Shown piece after piece: positions 6,340 through 6,958 of a stretch of 6,958 bases of DNA. A model generated the notes under the pieces. The model was not told where the DNA came from. It worked only from the letters and a program-made list of their open reading frames with translations, and made no database searches. Source of the stretch: an uncultured Cellvibrio sp. (GTDB taxonomy: Bacteria > Pseudomonadota > Gammaproteobacteria > Pseudomonadales > Cellvibrionaceae); NCBI GenBank assembly GCA_946482345.1, contig CAMLRJ010000182.1:1-6958 (forward strand), given 5' to 3'. Every line of letters starts with the position of its first letter. Within the stretch, counting starts at the first letter, position 1. The position numbers and the translations under genes are program-made.

Positions 6340-6958
6340 ATTACTCGGAAAAAAAGAGTCAAACAGGCCGCAGCAAACGCAAGAGCCTGCTCCGGCGAAA
6401 AATAAAACCGGCCAGTCACATAAAACTTCACATTCCTTAACACAAGATACTGACCATCGTAAAAGCAAATCCAGAAATTCCGGCAAGCGTCCACCGCAAC
6501 AGGGCCATCAGGCCGAGACAAAAAATCATTCTGCTACCAAAACGACAGCCAAAAAAAAATCAGAAGACCTGCATAAATCATGGAATTCCGCTTCATTCAA
6601 AGTAGAAGCAATGGAAGGCAAAACACGCTTCCACGATTTTGATTTACCCTCCGAATTAATGCATGCAATTGCGGATGCCGGGTTTCAATATTGCTCACCG
6701 ATTCAGGCCAGGTCTTTACCCTATGCGTTACAAGGGCGTGATGTGGTAGGCAAAGCGCAAACAGGTACAGGCAAAACGGCTGCATTTTTAATTGCCATTA
6801 TTGATTATCTGATGAAATCGCCGCTGACAGAAAAACCTTATGCGGGTGAAGCGCGCGCATTAATTATTGCTCCCACAAGGGAATTGGTAATGCAAATTGC
6901 GGATGATGCCAAATCGCTTTGCCAATATACCCATTTACAAATTCATACCTTGGTTGGT
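6317..6958 (+). CDS. rhlB: ATP-dependent RNA helicase RhlB (5' part)
   Basis: The first 214 residues of a DEAD-box RNA helicase run off the right edge of the window. RhlB unwinds RNA and, in many gammaproteobacteria, works in the RNase E degradosome. Counting from a TTG at 6317, residues 1-100 are a basic, disordered region rich in K, Q, S and T, followed by the helicase core: TRFHDFDLP (103-111), Q motif FQYCSPIQ (123-130), Walker A AQTGTGKT (147-154) and motif Ia PTRELV (186-191). The junction (SW, then F-VE, then EGKTRFHDF) resembles Pseudomonas RhlB. No in-frame ATG occurs before 6611, right at the domain edge. TTG 6317 is preferred because GGGTGG (6305-6310) precedes it by six bases; GTG 6308 is the alternative. 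The frame is open back to a stop at 6290. The DEAD box itself lies beyond the window. Confidence 0.9.
   Translation, partial: MIVRFINKLLGKKESNRPQQTQEPAPAKNKTGQSHKTSHSLTQDTDHRKSKSRNSGKRPPQQGHQAETKNHSATKTTAKKKSEDLHKSWNSASFKVEAMEGKTRFHDFDLPSELMHAIADAGFQYCSPIQARSLPYALQGRDVVGKAQTGTGKTAAFLIAIIDYLMKSPLTEKPYAGEARALIIAPTRELVMQIADDAKSLCQYTHLQIHTLVG

Noticed and set aside
6142..6521. Minus-strand open frames of 114 and 63 codons spanning the MoxR start and the rhlB promoter region
   Set aside because: They overlap MoxR and the conserved rhlB N-terminal coding region in other frames; compositions look random.
1..6958. CRISPR array, insertion sequence, tRNA, prophage or defence island
   Set aside because: No regularly spaced repeats, transposase or terminal inverted repeats, tRNA cloverleaf, or defence genes are visible. 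MoxR ATPases do occur in some defence-like ternary systems, but here the DUF58-TgpA context is the ordinary chromosomal one.

Overview
The window looks like chromosomal DNA of a plant-polysaccharide-degrading gammaproteobacterium, most likely Cellvibrio or a close relative in the Cellvibrionaceae. Three things point there. First, a secreted family PL3 pectate lyase carries the long poly-serine linker typical of that group's modular hydrolases and lyases. Second, a Pseudomonas-style MoxR-DUF58-TgpA operon is present. Third, the rhlB start region keeps the motif spacing of Pseudomonas RhlB. The base composition is moderately AT-rich. This assignment is inferred from gene content; there is no rRNA or other direct taxonomic marker.

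Layout: (1) Positions 1-60 hold the end of an upstream transcription unit, with a 14-bp palindrome and a rho-independent terminator. (2) Positions 61-277 are a non-coding leader with a plausible extended -10 promoter for the pectate lyase. (3) Positions 278-1324, plus strand: secreted pectate lyase with signal peptide, four-cysteine N-terminal module, Ser/Thr linker and PL3 catalytic domain. (4) Positions 1325-1411: convergent intergenic region with a UUCG-tetraloop hairpin, probably a bidirectional terminator. (5) Positions 6166-1412, minus strand: a tight four-gene operon in transcription order MoxR AAA+ ATPase, DUF58 protein, TgpA transglutaminase-like membrane protein, and an uncharacterised membrane-anchored helical protein. 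The first three genes overlap by 4 bp each (ATGA, GTGA); the fourth follows after 26 bp. (6) Positions 6167-6316: divergent promoter region. (7) Positions 6317 to the window end, plus strand: the 5' part of rhlB, an ATP-dependent DEAD-box RNA helicase, apparently starting at a non-ATG codon and cut off by the window edge.

How they work together: MoxR (cytoplasmic AAA+ chaperone-like ATPase), DUF58 (membrane-associated partner) and TgpA (inner-membrane protein with a large periplasmic transglutaminase-fold loop) are probably one envelope-related functional unit. The gene order matches the P. aeruginosa tgpA locus (PA2875-PA2874-PA2873), where TgpA was reported to be needed for viability. The fourth protein, with one N-terminal membrane anchor, a coiled coil and LTxxQ-like helices, is a candidate accessory periplasmic factor. 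The pectate lyase and rhlB are independent neighbours. I see no CRISPR array, insertion sequence, tRNA, phage gene or obvious defence system. The most interesting unexplained items are the fourth operon gene, the N-terminal module of the lyase, and the start region of rhlB.
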